Shown in pieces: positions 51,842 to 60,566 of a stretch of DNA of 64,000 nt. The notes under the pieces were generated by a model. It made no database searches, was not told the DNA's origin, and saw only the letters and a list, made by a program, of their open reading frames with translations. The DNA comes from Peptococcaceae bacterium BRH_c8a (lineage in GTDB: Bacteria > Bacillota > Desulfotomaculia > Desulfotomaculales > Desulfallaceae). Each line of letters begins with the position of its first letter. The stretch's first letter is position 1. Made by a program: the position numbers and the translations under genes. The stretch lies in the NCBI GenBank assembly GCA_000961575.1, contig LADP01000015.1, positions 1 through 64,000 of the forward strand. Direction: 5' to 3'.

Positions 51842-53134
51842 TTGGCAGCGGGCTTTTCCTTTATTCATGCTGCGGATCTGCATCTGGACAGCCCCTTTCG
51901 GGGCTTTACAACTTTAGAACATGTCGACGAAGCCACCCGGGACAATATACTGGGCCAGCTGCGGGAGTGCACTTTTACCGCGCTGGACAACATTGTACAA
52001 GCCTGCCTGACGCGAAAGGTAGATTTTCTGGTGCTGGCCGGGGACATCTACGACCTGGCCGACCCAAGTCTACGGGCCCAGCTGCGCTTCCAAAAGGCGC
52101 TGCAACGGCTGGCCGAGGCACAAATTCCGGTTTTTGTGGCCCACGGTAACCACGACCACCAGTCAGGCCAGCAAGCCGCCCTGGACTGGCCGGCCAACGT
52201 GCACTTTTTTCCCCCCGGTCAGGTTCAGGCATATCCCGTTTTACGCCAGGGCAGCGAGATAGCCCGGGTGTATGGCATTAGTTACCCCCGGCGCGAGGTC
52301 ACGGAAAATTACGCTGCTCTGTTCAAGCGGGATTACGACGTGCCTTTTGCCGTGGCGGTGTTGCACTGCAACGTGGGTGGCGGCACCGAACACGCCAACT
52401 ACGCCCCCTGCACCCTGAATGACCTGGCTAAATCCGGGTTCGACTACTGGGCTCTGGGCCACGTGCACCGGCGGGCTGTGCTGCAGGAGCGGGTTCCCTG
52501 CGTGGTTTATCCCGGCGTGCCCCAGGGACGTCACCCCCGGGAGACCGGCGCCGGTGGCTGTTACCTGGTGCAGGTAAGCCCCAATGGTGAAATAGGGCTA
52601 CAATTTCTAGAGACCGACCCGGTGCGCTGGAAACAGCTACAGGTACCCGTGGAGGACATTACTACAGAACAGCAACTTATAGAACAGCTCATCGACCGAC
52701 TGGATGAACTGCGTCGGCAGCATAGCGGGCGTTCCCTGGTGGTACGGCTAGAGCTTGGCGGCCGCAGCCCGCTGCACCGGCGGCTTGGTCAGCCTGGAAC
52801 CGCCCAGGGTCTACTAGAGGAATTACGCCGGCATTACGCCGCTTCCGCCGGGCTTTTTCTGTGGCCCGAGTCCCTGCGGGTGGCCACTGCATCTCAAGTA
52901 GACATGGCATCTTTAGAGGGTAGTGCAACCCTGGCCGGTGATCTACTGGCCATTGCCGCCGAGGCTGGTCGTCCCGGTGAACTAAGGGAAAGATTGCAGC
53001 AGGCTCTGGCTCCCCTGCACGAAAAGGCAGGCCGCCAATTTACCCCGCCCGGGGAAGCAGATTTTGACGCCCTGCTCGCCGAGGCCCGGGACACCGCCCT
53101 GGATTTGCTGTTGGGGGAGGATGATGACCGGTGA
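51842..53134 (+). CDS. SbcD/YhaO-type DNA exonuclease (metallophosphoesterase)
   Basis: The start is TTG 51842 after GGCGGTGAA. The ~430-residue protein has the calcineurin-like phosphoesterase motifs of SbcD/Mre11: FIHAADLHLDSPFRG, FLVLAGDIYDLADPS, VFVAHGNHDHQSG and YWALGHVHRRAVLQ, giving the two-metal site. The C-terminal half is a helical adaptor typical of YhaO. It probably forms a nuclease complex with the ATPase encoded next, since the two genes overlap by 4 bp (GTGA), and may act in DNA double-strand-break or end processing. Confidence 0.88.
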   Translation: MAAGFSFIHAADLHLDSPFRGFTTLEHVDEATRDNILGQLRECTFTALDNIVQACLTRKVDFLVLAGDIYDLADPSLRAQLRFQKALQRLAEAQIPVFVAHGNHDHQSGQQAALDWPANVHFFPPGQVQAYPVLRQGSEIARVYGISYPRREVTENYAALFKRDYDVPFAVAVLHCNVGGGTEHANYAPCTLNDLAKSGFDYWALGHVHRRAVLQERVPCVVYPGVPQGRHPRETGAGGCYLVQVSPNGEIGLQFLETDPVRWKQLQVPVEDITTEQQLIEQLIDRLDELRRQHSGRSLVVRLELGGRSPLHRRLGQPGTAQGLLEELRRHYAASAGLFLWPESLRVATASQVDMASLEGSATLAGDLLAIAAEAGRPGELRERLQQALAPLHEKAGRQFTPPGEADFDALLAEARDTALDLLLGEDDDR

Positions 53135-55236
53135 GGCTAGCTGGGCTTTACGTGGACGGGTGGGGTATACTGCACGACTTCACTCTGGGAAAAAATGATC
53201 TGGGCCGGGGTTTGAATATTGTTTTCGGGCCCAACGAGGCCGGCAAATCCACTCTGCTGTCTTTCATCCGTGCAATACTTTTTGGTTTTAAGGCCGGGGG
53301 CGCGGGTTACGAGCCGCTGCAGGGCGGACGCCGGGGCGGGCACCTACTGTTGGAGGACGGCCAAGAGCTATACCGGGTGGAACGCTATGGCCGGGGTAAA
53401 GGCAAGGTTACGGTAGAACTACCCGGTGGCGACAAGACTGGGGAAGATTACCTGCGCACCCGCCTTTTGCGGGGCATTGGCCCGGTGCTGTTTAACAATG
53501 TTTTCGCTCTGGGCATGGATGAACTGCGCCGGCTTGACGAGTTGCAAAGGGATGAAATTAGCGCGTACATATACGGGGCAGGCACCGGGGCCAGCCCCCG
53601 CCGCCTGGCTGCCGCCGTGGCGGAACTGGATAAAACAGCGGATAACCTGTTCCGGCCCCGGGGGCGCACTCCGGAGATTAACGAGCTGCTTCATGAGCTG
53701 GACAGCCTGGACCGGAAAATAAAGGGCTTAGAGCAGCAGCCCAAGTGGTACTTTGAGCTGCGGGAAAAGCTTGCGGCATTGGAACAACAGCGTGACACTC
53801 TGAAGCAGGAACTAACCGCGGGCCGCCGGCAGGCCCAACACCTGGGCATCCTGAACAAAGCCCGGGGTCTGTGGGTAGAACTGCTGGAATGCCGGGCCGT
53901 ACTGCGTGAACATAATGATGTCAACGTCAATACTAACGCCAATGTAACGGTAGATTTAGGCCAAAAAATTGAGATCCTGGAACAAGCCGCAAGGGATCTG
54001 GACAGGCTGGAAAGCGCCAGCCCTCTATTAGATGAGCGACGGCAGCAACTGGAACAGCTAAAGGGGCGTCTGCACCGGCTGGAGCAGGCGCTGAGCCAGG
54101 CTGGTAGTGGCCGGGTCAGCCCCTGGCCCGCCCTGGCGGCGGTGCTGGTGCTGGGCATCCCGGGCGCCGCCCTGATGTTCCGCGACACTGTGCCGGGTTT
54201 GCTGCTGGCAGGCGCGGGCTTGTTTCTGGCAGTGCTGCTGTGGACCGTACCGTCAGCCCGGGCTGGTGAAAAACGGCGTCGGGAGAAGGAACTTCGTGCA
54301 GAACTGGCGCCGCTGACCGAAGAGCGAACAGCGGTTGAGGCTCAGCTAAACCGGCTGGCTCGGGAGCGGGTCGCGCTGGAGACCGGTCTGCGGCAGGCGG
54401 CCTTGACCCTCACCGGGCAAGAGAGTCTGGCACGGGAGGATATAACGGCACTGCGGCGGCAGTTGCTGGGCCAACGAGACACCCGCCGCCGGTTGGAAGA
54501 ATTGCACCGTCAGCTTACCGGCATGGCCGGTTCCCCCGCCGAACTGACCCAGATGGAGCGGGAACTGGCCGCTGGGAAGGGCAGCGCCGGCGAATTAGAA
54601 AAAATTCAGGCTGTCCTGGCCGATCTGGAAGAACAGCTGAACCGGCTGGTTGAGCAGGCTGCGGGCGTAAAGAATGAAATGGAAGCGTTGGAAACCGGCG
54701 AGGAACTTGCTCTGGCCTTGCAGCAGCGGGAAATGCTGCGAGCTAAACTGTCCTCAGCCGCCCGGCAGTGGCACACAGCCGTTCTGGCGCGCACCCTTTT
54801 GGATCTGGCCCGGGAAAAACACGAACAGGAGCGCCAGCCCGCTGTACTGGCCCAGGCCTCGGAGTATATCGGCCCCATGACTGGAGGGCGTTATACCCGG
54901 GTGGTGGCTCCAGTGGGGGCGGCCCAGATGCTGGAAGTGGAAGAGCCCGGCGGCCGCCGGGTACCTGCCCGCGCTTTAAGCCGTGGCGCAGCGGCCCAGC
55001 TATACTTGGCGGTGCGGCTGGCCCTGGCCCGCCACCTGGGCACCGTGCTTACTCCCATGCCCATAATCCTGGACGACGTAACGGTAGACTTCGACGCCAG
55101 TCGCCTGCTGGGCGCGCTACAGGTGCTGGCCCGGGTAGCCCAAGAACAGCAGGTGTTACTGTTCACCTGCCACCAGCACATTCTAACCGGCGCCCGGGAA
55201 CAAGCCCCCGGCGCCGCACAAATCAAACTTCTTTAA
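53131..55236 (+). CDS. YhaN-type SMC/SbcC-like ATPase with central membrane hairpin
   Basis: The start is GTG 53131, overlapping the preceding stop. The 701-residue protein has an N-terminal ATPase half with Walker A IVFGPNEAGKSTLLSFIRA and a C-terminal half with the signature-like ALSRGAAAQLYLAVRLALAR, Walker B PIILDDVTVDFD and switch FTCHQHI. Between them are coiled coils (LEQQRDTLKQELTAGRRQAQ and others) interrupted near residues 330-375 by two hydrophobic segments (ALAAVLVLGIPGAALMF and GLLLAGAGLFLAVLLWTV). No CxxC zinc hook is seen. This matches YhaN rather than classical SbcC, and suggests a membrane-tethered nuclease complex with the YhaO-type partner. Confidence 0.85.
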   Translation: MRLAGLYVDGWGILHDFTLGKNDLGRGLNIVFGPNEAGKSTLLSFIRAILFGFKAGGAGYEPLQGGRRGGHLLLEDGQELYRVERYGRGKGKVTVELPGGDKTGEDYLRTRLLRGIGPVLFNNVFALGMDELRRLDELQRDEISAYIYGAGTGASPRRLAAAVAELDKTADNLFRPRGRTPEINELLHELDSLDRKIKGLEQQPKWYFELREKLAALEQQRDTLKQELTAGRRQAQHLGILNKARGLWVELLECRAVLREHNDVNVNTNANVTVDLGQKIEILEQAARDLDRLESASPLLDERRQQLEQLKGRLHRLEQALSQAGSGRVSPWPALAAVLVLGIPGAALMFRDTVPGLLLAGAGLFLAVLLWTVPSARAGEKRRREKELRAELAPLTEERTAVEAQLNRLARERVALETGLRQAALTLTGQESLAREDITALRRQLLGQRDTRRRLEELHRQLTGMAGSPAELTQMERELAAGKGSAGELEKIQAVLADLEEQLNRLVEQAAGVKNEMEALETGEELALALQQREMLRAKLSSAARQWHTAVLARTLLDLAREKHEQERQPAVLAQASEYIGPMTGGRYTRVVAPVGAAQMLEVEEPGGRRVPARALSRGAAAQLYLAVRLALARHLGTVLTPMPIILDDVTVDFDASRLLGALQVLARVAQEQQVLLFTCHQHILTGAREQAPGAAQIKLL

Positions 55237-55255
55237 GTTGCGTATTTTGCAGCTT

Positions 55256-55280
55256 TCAACTTGCAACACCTGGCACCAAA
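55256..55280. repeat. AACTTGCAACA repeat, shortest copy
   Basis: TCAACTTGCAACACCTGGCA lies in the gap between the convergent YhaN and SNF2 genes. Confidence 0.75.
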
Positions 55281-55298
55281 GCGAAGAATCTTTCTTAT

Positions 55299-58200
55299 TT
55301 ACAAAAACAATTCCCGAATTTCTTGTTCGGTCATTTTAGTGAGCATTGTTTCACCGGGCTGGATAACCGACTCAATCATGGCTTTTTTCTTTTGCTGCAG
55401 AGCATAAATTTTTTCTTCAATGGTACCCCTGGTAATCAGCTTGATCACCTGAACCGAATGCTGCTGCCCGATACGATAAGCGCGGTCGGTGGCCTGTTCT
55501 TCCACGGCCGGGTTCCACCACGGGTCATAGTGGATTACCATGTCGGCACCGGTTAAATTTAAACCCGTTCCCCCGGCTTTCAAGGAAATCAAAAAGGTGT
55601 CTCTTGCTCCCTCGTTAAAAGCGTGTACCATTTTACCCCGGTTTTCCATCTTGGTGGCACCGTCCAGATAGAAGTAGGCTATTTGTTCTGTGTCCAGGTA
55701 GTTCCGGATGATTTCCAGCATGCTGGTGAACTGCGAGAACAGCAGTATCCGGTGGCCGCTTTCTATGGCATCTCCCATTATTTCTCTTAAATACAGCAGC
55801 TTGCCGCTGTCTCCCTGGTAGTCTTCCAGGAAAGTGGCCGGGTGGCAGCAAATCTGGCGCAGTCTGGTTAACAGGGCTAAGATTTTAATCTGACTTTTTT
55901 CAAATCCCCGGGCGGCTATGGTTGCTTCAATTTCGCCCTTGGCCTTCTGCAGATAGGCCAAATAAACCATTTTTTGATCCTCGGTTAAATCAGTCAGTAC
56001 TTTGCTTTCAATTTTGGGAGGCAGCTCCTGCAGCACATCCTTTTTCATGCGCCGCAGTATGAAGGGGGTGATTTGCTTTTGCAGTTCTCTCAGAGCCATT
56101 GGGTTCTGGTCTTTAACAATGGGCCGCTCATATTTTTTCATAAATTTTTGGTTCGTTAACAGATAACCGCGCATGGCAAAATCAAATATAGACCACAGTT
56201 CGGTAAGGCTGTTTTCCAGGGGCGTGCCGGTTAAGGCGAAATATCCCCGGGCCTTAATTATCTTTACCGCTTTGGCGCCCAGCGAGTGGGGGTTTTTAAT
56301 CTGCTGCGCTTCGTCCAAGAAACAGTAGCCAAACTCCAAATCTTTGTACAGTTCCACATCCCGGCGGATTAAGGCGTAGGAAGTGACCACCAGGTCGGCC
56401 TGCTGGGCCTCTTGCAACAGAATCTCCCGTTCTCCAGGGAGGCCGGAAACCACCATTACCTTCATGCCGGGGGCGAATTTCCGGGCTTCTTCCTGCCAGT
56501 TGTAGACCACCGAGGTGGGGGCAATCACCAGCGCGGGCGCCGGCACCCGCTCTTTTTCGGACAAGATAAAAGCAATGGCCTGGATGGTTTTGCCCAACCC
56601 CATGTCATCCGCCAATATTCCACCCATGCCGTACATGGCCAGCGTTTTTAACCATTTGAACCCGGTTTTCTGGTAATCACGCAGCACGCCGTTAAAGCTT
56701 GGCGGGATGGTAAATTCCATATCCCGCGGTTCATTGATGTTTTGTACCAACCGCTTGAAGGCCGGGTTTCTATCGAACCGCAGGTTGGATTCCCGCAAAC
56801 AGCGGTCTATATACAGCGCCCGGTACCCTGGTATGGCAAGCGTTTTTTTGGCCAGTTCGCGCGGTGCAATGTCCAGCGCGTCAATCATTTGCATGGCCTG
56901 CTCCAGGTTTGAATCCGGCGTGTCCAGCGGTAAAAATGAGCCGTCCTTTAAGCGGTAATATTTTTTTTTCTCGCGTAGCGATTGGAAAATACCACCCAGC
57001 TCGGCAACGTCAATACCTTCCAGATCAAAGGAAAACTCCAGCATCCCGTTGTCCTCGTTCAGGCGGACGCCCCCGGTGAGAACCGCCGCACTCCTGGTAC
57101 GCATACTGCGAAAGCTTTCGGAATAAAAAACTTCGGCCCGGGCCTGCACTTCGGGCAGCATATGACATACAAACTGGTAGACCGCTTCGTCCTCTTTTAA
57201 ATATAGATTTCCGTTCAGGGTGCGAAACTCCGCTTTCTCGAACAGGTTGGTGATGGCTCTTTCACCTTCGGCGTCGCGAACCAGTATTTTGCCTCCTGCC
57301 TGGAGGCCCGGCCCGCCGGCAAAGGGGTTAAATTGTATTTCACCGTAACCAAACTCAACTCTAGCCGTAACTGCGTCGTCCTCTTTATCCAGGTAAACTT
57401 TAACGTGTAAATTAGCCTCATGCAATATTTCTTTAACCTCAGTTGCAATTTGCACTTCCCCAATTTGCTTCAATATCGGCAGCAATTCCCCGACTAAACG
57501 TTCTTTTTGGTGGGTGGAAAAAGAGACGCCGGCGGGGGACTGCAATAAAGCTTTCAAAAAAGGTAAAAAGAATTTATTTTGCCGGTCCGAAAGTTTGTAA
57601 ACCTTGCCTTCCAGGAAAAAATACTCTCCATCTTCCAGCAGGGGAAACAGTTTAATCTTCTGCCATTGCAAAAGCAGGTCGTCCTTGCTTTTACCCAGTG
57701 TAAAATGGAGCGGCAGATCCTGTTCCACAATCATCACATCTTTGTGTTCAGCTTCATTTAGTTTTAAATTGAATTCATGAGCATGGGCATGCAAAATCGA
57801 AAGCAATCTTTTAGCCGCTGCCGGAGTTAAAAAGACGTGTTTGCCTTTGAACAGTTTTTCCTGGCCGTTTGACCAACGCGATGACCAGGGATCCTTGATT
57901 TGTTCCTCCATTTCATACAACTCATGCAGCAGGCTGATAATGGGCTTGTCCCCGGGTTGGAATTCGTGCGTATCCGGGTCTAGAGTAAACTGCTTGCCGA
58001 ATTCGATGATCCCCCCGTTGTGGGCGACCTCAACCAGGTGCTTAACGTTTTTAACAACGTAAGGCTTTTTCTCACCCAGGCGCAAAGAAAGGGCTGAAAC
58101 CGGTTTGCGCATATAGTGCCTGGTTTCATGATATATTTCCAGGGTTATTTCCAGGTTGATGGGCCTTTTTGACGGCGTGTTCAGGTGATACTCGAAATAA

Positions 58201-58559
58201 TCAAGTATCTCATCCGCCGGCTGTAAACTAGCATCTATTCCATTGGCTTTATCCGCCGCCTGTACGATTTTGTACCTGTGTTGGCAAGCCTTTAAAAGGG
58301 CGACAATATGCTTACAGGCCCCGTTGTACTGGAAATAGGCGGGGCAGTCGCAGGACATGTAAATTACTTCCCCTGTTTTTGAAAAGCCAACGTCTACTTC
58401 GTAATCATCACTGCCCACAACTACGGCAGAAACGCTTAAGTCTTCCTCGCCAGGCCCAATATCGGTCACCCGGTTGGATCGATAATAGGCCAGGCCTTTG
58501 TTAAAAACCCGTTCGTTTGTCGCCAGTTCCTTGATCATCCCATCAGTTATGGTAAACAT
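55299..58559 (-). CDS. SNF2-family DEAD/DEAH helicase with SWIM zinc finger
   Basis: 1086 residues. An N-terminal SWIM zinc finger (MSCDCPAYFQYNGACKHIVA, CxCx(n)CxH, about residues 69-88) is followed by a ~530-residue helicase-associated region. Both RecA-like domains of an SNF2 ATPase come next: motif I ILADDMGLGKTIQAIAF, motif II CFLDEAQQIKNPH, motif III LTGTPLENSLTELWSIFDFA, then SQFTSMLEIIRNYL and motifs V-VI LKAGGTGLNLTGADMVIHYD and AVEEQATDRAYRIGQ. Such proteins translocate on duplex DNA and are thought to remodel protein-DNA complexes or assist repair. It is divergent from glmM and converges on the YhaO/YhaN pair. Confidence 0.92.
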   Translation of the reverse strand: MFTITDGMIKELATNERVFNKGLAYYRSNRVTDIGPGEEDLSVSAVVVGSDDYEVDVGFSKTGEVIYMSCDCPAYFQYNGACKHIVALLKACQHRYKIVQAADKANGIDASLQPADEILDYFEYHLNTPSKRPINLEITLEIYHETRHYMRKPVSALSLRLGEKKPYVVKNVKHLVEVAHNGGIIEFGKQFTLDPDTHEFQPGDKPIISLLHELYEMEEQIKDPWSSRWSNGQEKLFKGKHVFLTPAAAKRLLSILHAHAHEFNLKLNEAEHKDVMIVEQDLPLHFTLGKSKDDLLLQWQKIKLFPLLEDGEYFFLEGKVYKLSDRQNKFFLPFLKALLQSPAGVSFSTHQKERLVGELLPILKQIGEVQIATEVKEILHEANLHVKVYLDKEDDAVTARVEFGYGEIQFNPFAGGPGLQAGGKILVRDAEGERAITNLFEKAEFRTLNGNLYLKEDEAVYQFVCHMLPEVQARAEVFYSESFRSMRTRSAAVLTGGVRLNEDNGMLEFSFDLEGIDVAELGGIFQSLREKKKYYRLKDGSFLPLDTPDSNLEQAMQMIDALDIAPRELAKKTLAIPGYRALYIDRCLRESNLRFDRNPAFKRLVQNINEPRDMEFTIPPSFNGVLRDYQKTGFKWLKTLAMYGMGGILADDMGLGKTIQAIAFILSEKERVPAPALVIAPTSVVYNWQEEARKFAPGMKVMVVSGLPGEREILLQEAQQADLVVTSYALIRRDVELYKDLEFGYCFLDEAQQIKNPHSLGAKAVKIIKARGYFALTGTPLENSLTELWSIFDFAMRGYLLTNQKFMKKYERPIVKDQNPMALRELQKQITPFILRRMKKDVLQELPPKIESKVLTDLTEDQKMVYLAYLQKAKGEIEATIAARGFEKSQIKILALLTRLRQICCHPATFLEDYQGDSGKLLYLREIMGDAIESGHRILLFSQFTSMLEIIRNYLDTEQIAYFYLDGATKMENRGKMVHAFNEGARDTFLISLKAGGTGLNLTGADMVIHYDPWWNPAVEEQATDRAYRIGQQHSVQVIKLITRGTIEEKIYALQQKKKAMIESVIQPGETMLTKMTEQEIRELFL

Positions 58560-58812
58560 AAACCCCCCGCGCTAACGATGTAAATTCTATCCGGTGTTCT
58601 GTCTATTATATTCTACAGAAAAACGAAACAAATTTCGAGTATCTATACCACCATCTACCGGCATTACGAACCGAACGCCGGCGAGGAGGCCGGCATACCA
58701 TATACAAGAGTCATAAATATTGCATATGAATATTTATTTACTATAATTTTACACAATTCCAAGTGTTTCTAAAAAAGTACAATTGCGCAATTCCCTCAAA
58801 CCGCATCTTAAA

Positions 58813-58842
58813 TTGACATCACCGCCCCTGGGCGCATATAAT
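58813..58842 (+). promoter_or_regulatory. Sigma-A promoter of glmM
   Basis: TTGACA (58813-58818), an 18-base spacer and TATAAT (58837-58842) form a consensus promoter 37 bp before ATG 58880. The rest of the 320-bp gap after the SNF2 gene start is AT-rich with one GCCGGC...GCCGGC hairpin near 58680 and no other gene. Confidence 0.85.
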
Positions 58843-58879
58843 TAGGGGTGTTTATTGTTAGCGGGAGGTAGTTTTATCT

Positions 58880-60211
58880 ATGACACGGTTATTCGGCACC
58901 GATGGCGTCCGCGGCGTGGCTAACCGCGATCTCACCCCGGAATTGGCCTTTAAACTGGGCCGGGCCGGGGCGTACGTGATGGCCAGAAGCGGAAGCGGTC
59001 GCATGGTGGTGGGCCGGGATACCCGGATTTCCGGGGACATGCTGCAGGCCGCCCTGTCCGCCGGCATCTGCTCTGCCGGTGTAGATGTGCTTAATGTGGG
59101 CGTTATCCCCACCCCGGCGGTGGCGCTGTTAACCAGGGATCTGGGCGCCGATGGGGGCGTGGTCATCTCGGCTTCGCACAACCCGGTGGAAGATAACGGC
59201 ATTAAATTCTTCGGTCCCAGCGGCTTTAAGCTGTCCGACGCCAAAGAGCGGCTAATCGAGGAAATGCTGGCCGACCCCACCCATGAGGTACCCACCCCGG
59301 TGGGCGTGAACGTGGGCAGAATCCAGCGGGTGCCCGATGCCGATGACCGTTACGTGGCCTTCCTCAAGCAAACAATAAACTTGGATCTAAAAGGCTTGAA
59401 AGTAGTGGTAGACTGCGCCAACGGTGCGGCATATCGGGTAGCCCCCCGGGTACTACAGGAACTGGGTGCCGATGTGGTGCCTGTGTTTAACACCCCTGAC
59501 GGGGTGAACATCAACAGCGGTTGCGGCTCCACCCATCCTAATGACCTGCGGCAAACAGTAATCCGTACCGGCGCCCACTTGGGTCTGGCCCACGACGGGG
59601 ATGCCGACCGGCTAATCGCCGTGGATCACCGGGGCGAACTGGTGGACGGCGACCAAATCATGGTTATGTGTGCCCGGCACTTGAAAGCTCAGAACAGGTT
59701 GCCCAAGAACACACTGGTGGTCACCGTCATGAGCAACATGGGACTGCATATCGCCATGCGGGAAGCGGGCATTGAAGTGGCTCAAACCGCGGTGGGCGAC
59801 CGCTACGTGCTGGAAGAACTGCTGCGCACCGGCGCCACCTTTGGCGGCGAACAGTCGGGCCATATTTTGTATCTGGACTACAGTCCCACCGGTGACGGCA
59901 TCCTTACTGCTCTGCAGCTTCTTGCAGTGGTACAGTCCACCGGACGCAGTCTGGCGGATCTAGCCGCCCAAATGGAACGTCTGCCCCAGCTGCTGGAAAA
60001 CGTGAAGGTGGGCAACAAACACCGGGTAATGTCCAGCCCAGAATTGGCCCGTGCAATTAAGGAAGCGGAAAAACATCTGGACGGCCAGGGTCGTGTACTG
60101 GTACGCCCCTCGGGCACCGAATCCCTGGTCCGGGTAATGGCCGAATGTCGGGACGAAAACCAAATGCGGCAGGTGGTACAGGAACTGGTTGAACTGGTGC
60201 AGGGTCTGTAA
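58880..60211 (+). CDS. glmM: Phosphoglucosamine mutase
   Basis: 443 residues, typical for GlmM. It converts glucosamine-6-phosphate to glucosamine-1-phosphate on the way to UDP-GlcNAc, the precursor of peptidoglycan and wall polymers. It shows [20 protein letters not shown] at the N-terminus and the phosphoserine loop [20 protein letters not shown]. The Mg loop [14 protein letters not shown], sugar loop [20 protein letters not shown] and [14 protein letters not shown] are also present. These features separate it from the two phosphohexomutase paralogs at 20907 and 22678. CdaA-associated GlmM can be linked to c-di-AMP control; here cdaA-cdaR lie 9.4 kb upstream. glmS follows with a ribozyme leader. 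Confidence 0.95.
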   Translation: MTRLFGTDGVRGVANRDLTPELAFKLGRAGAYVMARSGSGRMVVGRDTRISGDMLQAALSAGICSAGVDVLNVGVIPTPAVALLTRDLGADGGVVISASHNPVEDNGIKFFGPSGFKLSDAKERLIEEMLADPTHEVPTPVGVNVGRIQRVPDADDRYVAFLKQTINLDLKGLKVVVDCANGAAYRVAPRVLQELGADVVPVFNTPDGVNINSGCGSTHPNDLRQTVIRTGAHLGLAHDGDADRLIAVDHRGELVDGDQIMVMCARHLKAQNRLPKNTLVVTVMSNMGLHIAMREAGIEVAQTAVGDRYVLEELLRTGATFGGEQSGHILYLDYSPTGDGILTALQLLAVVQSTGRSLADLAAQMERLPQLLENVKVGNKHRVMSSPELARAIKEAEKHLDGQGRVLVRPSGTESLVRVMAECRDENQMRQVVQELVELVQGL

Positions 60212-60268
60212 CAGGCCCAATCGGAAGTACGGAATTATTTTTAAACATGAAAATTAGGAGGTGACCCG

Positions 60269-60310
60269 ATGCCGCCGGAGGAGAACGGCGGAACCTTAAG
60301 TAAAAACTGA
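60269..60310 (+). CDS. Short upstream ORF (13 aa) ahead of the glmS ribozyme
   Basis: AGGAGGTGA (60257-60265) is a near-perfect ribosome binding site, three to four bases before ATG 60269, which opens M-P-P-E-E-N-G-G-T-L-S-K-N and stops at TGA 60308. The coding segment can also fold as a CCGCC/GGCGG hairpin. The stop is nine bases before the ribozyme cleavage site. It may be a leader peptide, or the site may just be part of an RNA structure. Confidence 0.45.
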   Translation: MPPEENGGTLSKN

Positions 60311-60318
60311 ATCTTTCA

Positions 60319-60462
60319 AGCGCCAGAACCCGGCGTGTTGCCGGGTTGACGAGGAGGGAGTTTAATCGAGTTTTTCGGCGGATGCTCCCCGGTCGGCCAC
60401 GACCGTAAAAGGTACTACAAAACCAGCGGGTAACCGCAGGGACAAAGGGTGCCTGGTGGCCA
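60319..60462 (+). promoter_or_regulatory. glmS ribozyme (glucosamine-6-phosphate-activated)
   Basis: The conserved core is nearly complete. AAGCGCCAGAAC (from 60318) has the cleavage site between A60319 and G60320. CCCGGC/GCCGGG form P2. GACGAGGAGGGAG (60349-60361) and TTCGGCGGATGCTCCCC (60374-60390) make the pseudoknotted core. ACGACCGTAAAAGG and ACCAGCGGGTAACCGC follow for P3-P4. Binding of glucosamine-6-phosphate triggers self-cleavage and decay of the glmS message, closing a feedback loop on GlmS activity. Confidence 0.95.
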
Positions 60463-60489
60463 GATCATTGGCATATATATACCTATAAG

Positions 60490-60526
60490 CCGTCAATTAA
60501 GGTATGCCTTGTGACGGTATTTTTAT
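60490..60526 (+). terminator. Terminator-like hairpin between ribozyme and glmS
   Basis: CCGTCA (60490-60495) pairs with TGACGG (60512-60517), with an inner pairing of AAGG and CCTT, followed by TATTTTTATT. It lies 40 bp before the glmS start, so it could attenuate glmS expression in addition to the ribozyme. Confidence 0.45.
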
Positions 60527-60566
60527 TGCCTTTTTTAAAATTGAAATGTAACGGAGGACTAAATAT

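Noticed and set aside
54768..55556. 262-aa plus-strand ORF overlapping the end of the YhaN gene
   Set aside because: It is a Pro/Gly/Arg-rich shadow frame of the YhaN ATPase, with no ribosome binding site; the overlapped frame has clear Walker B motifs.
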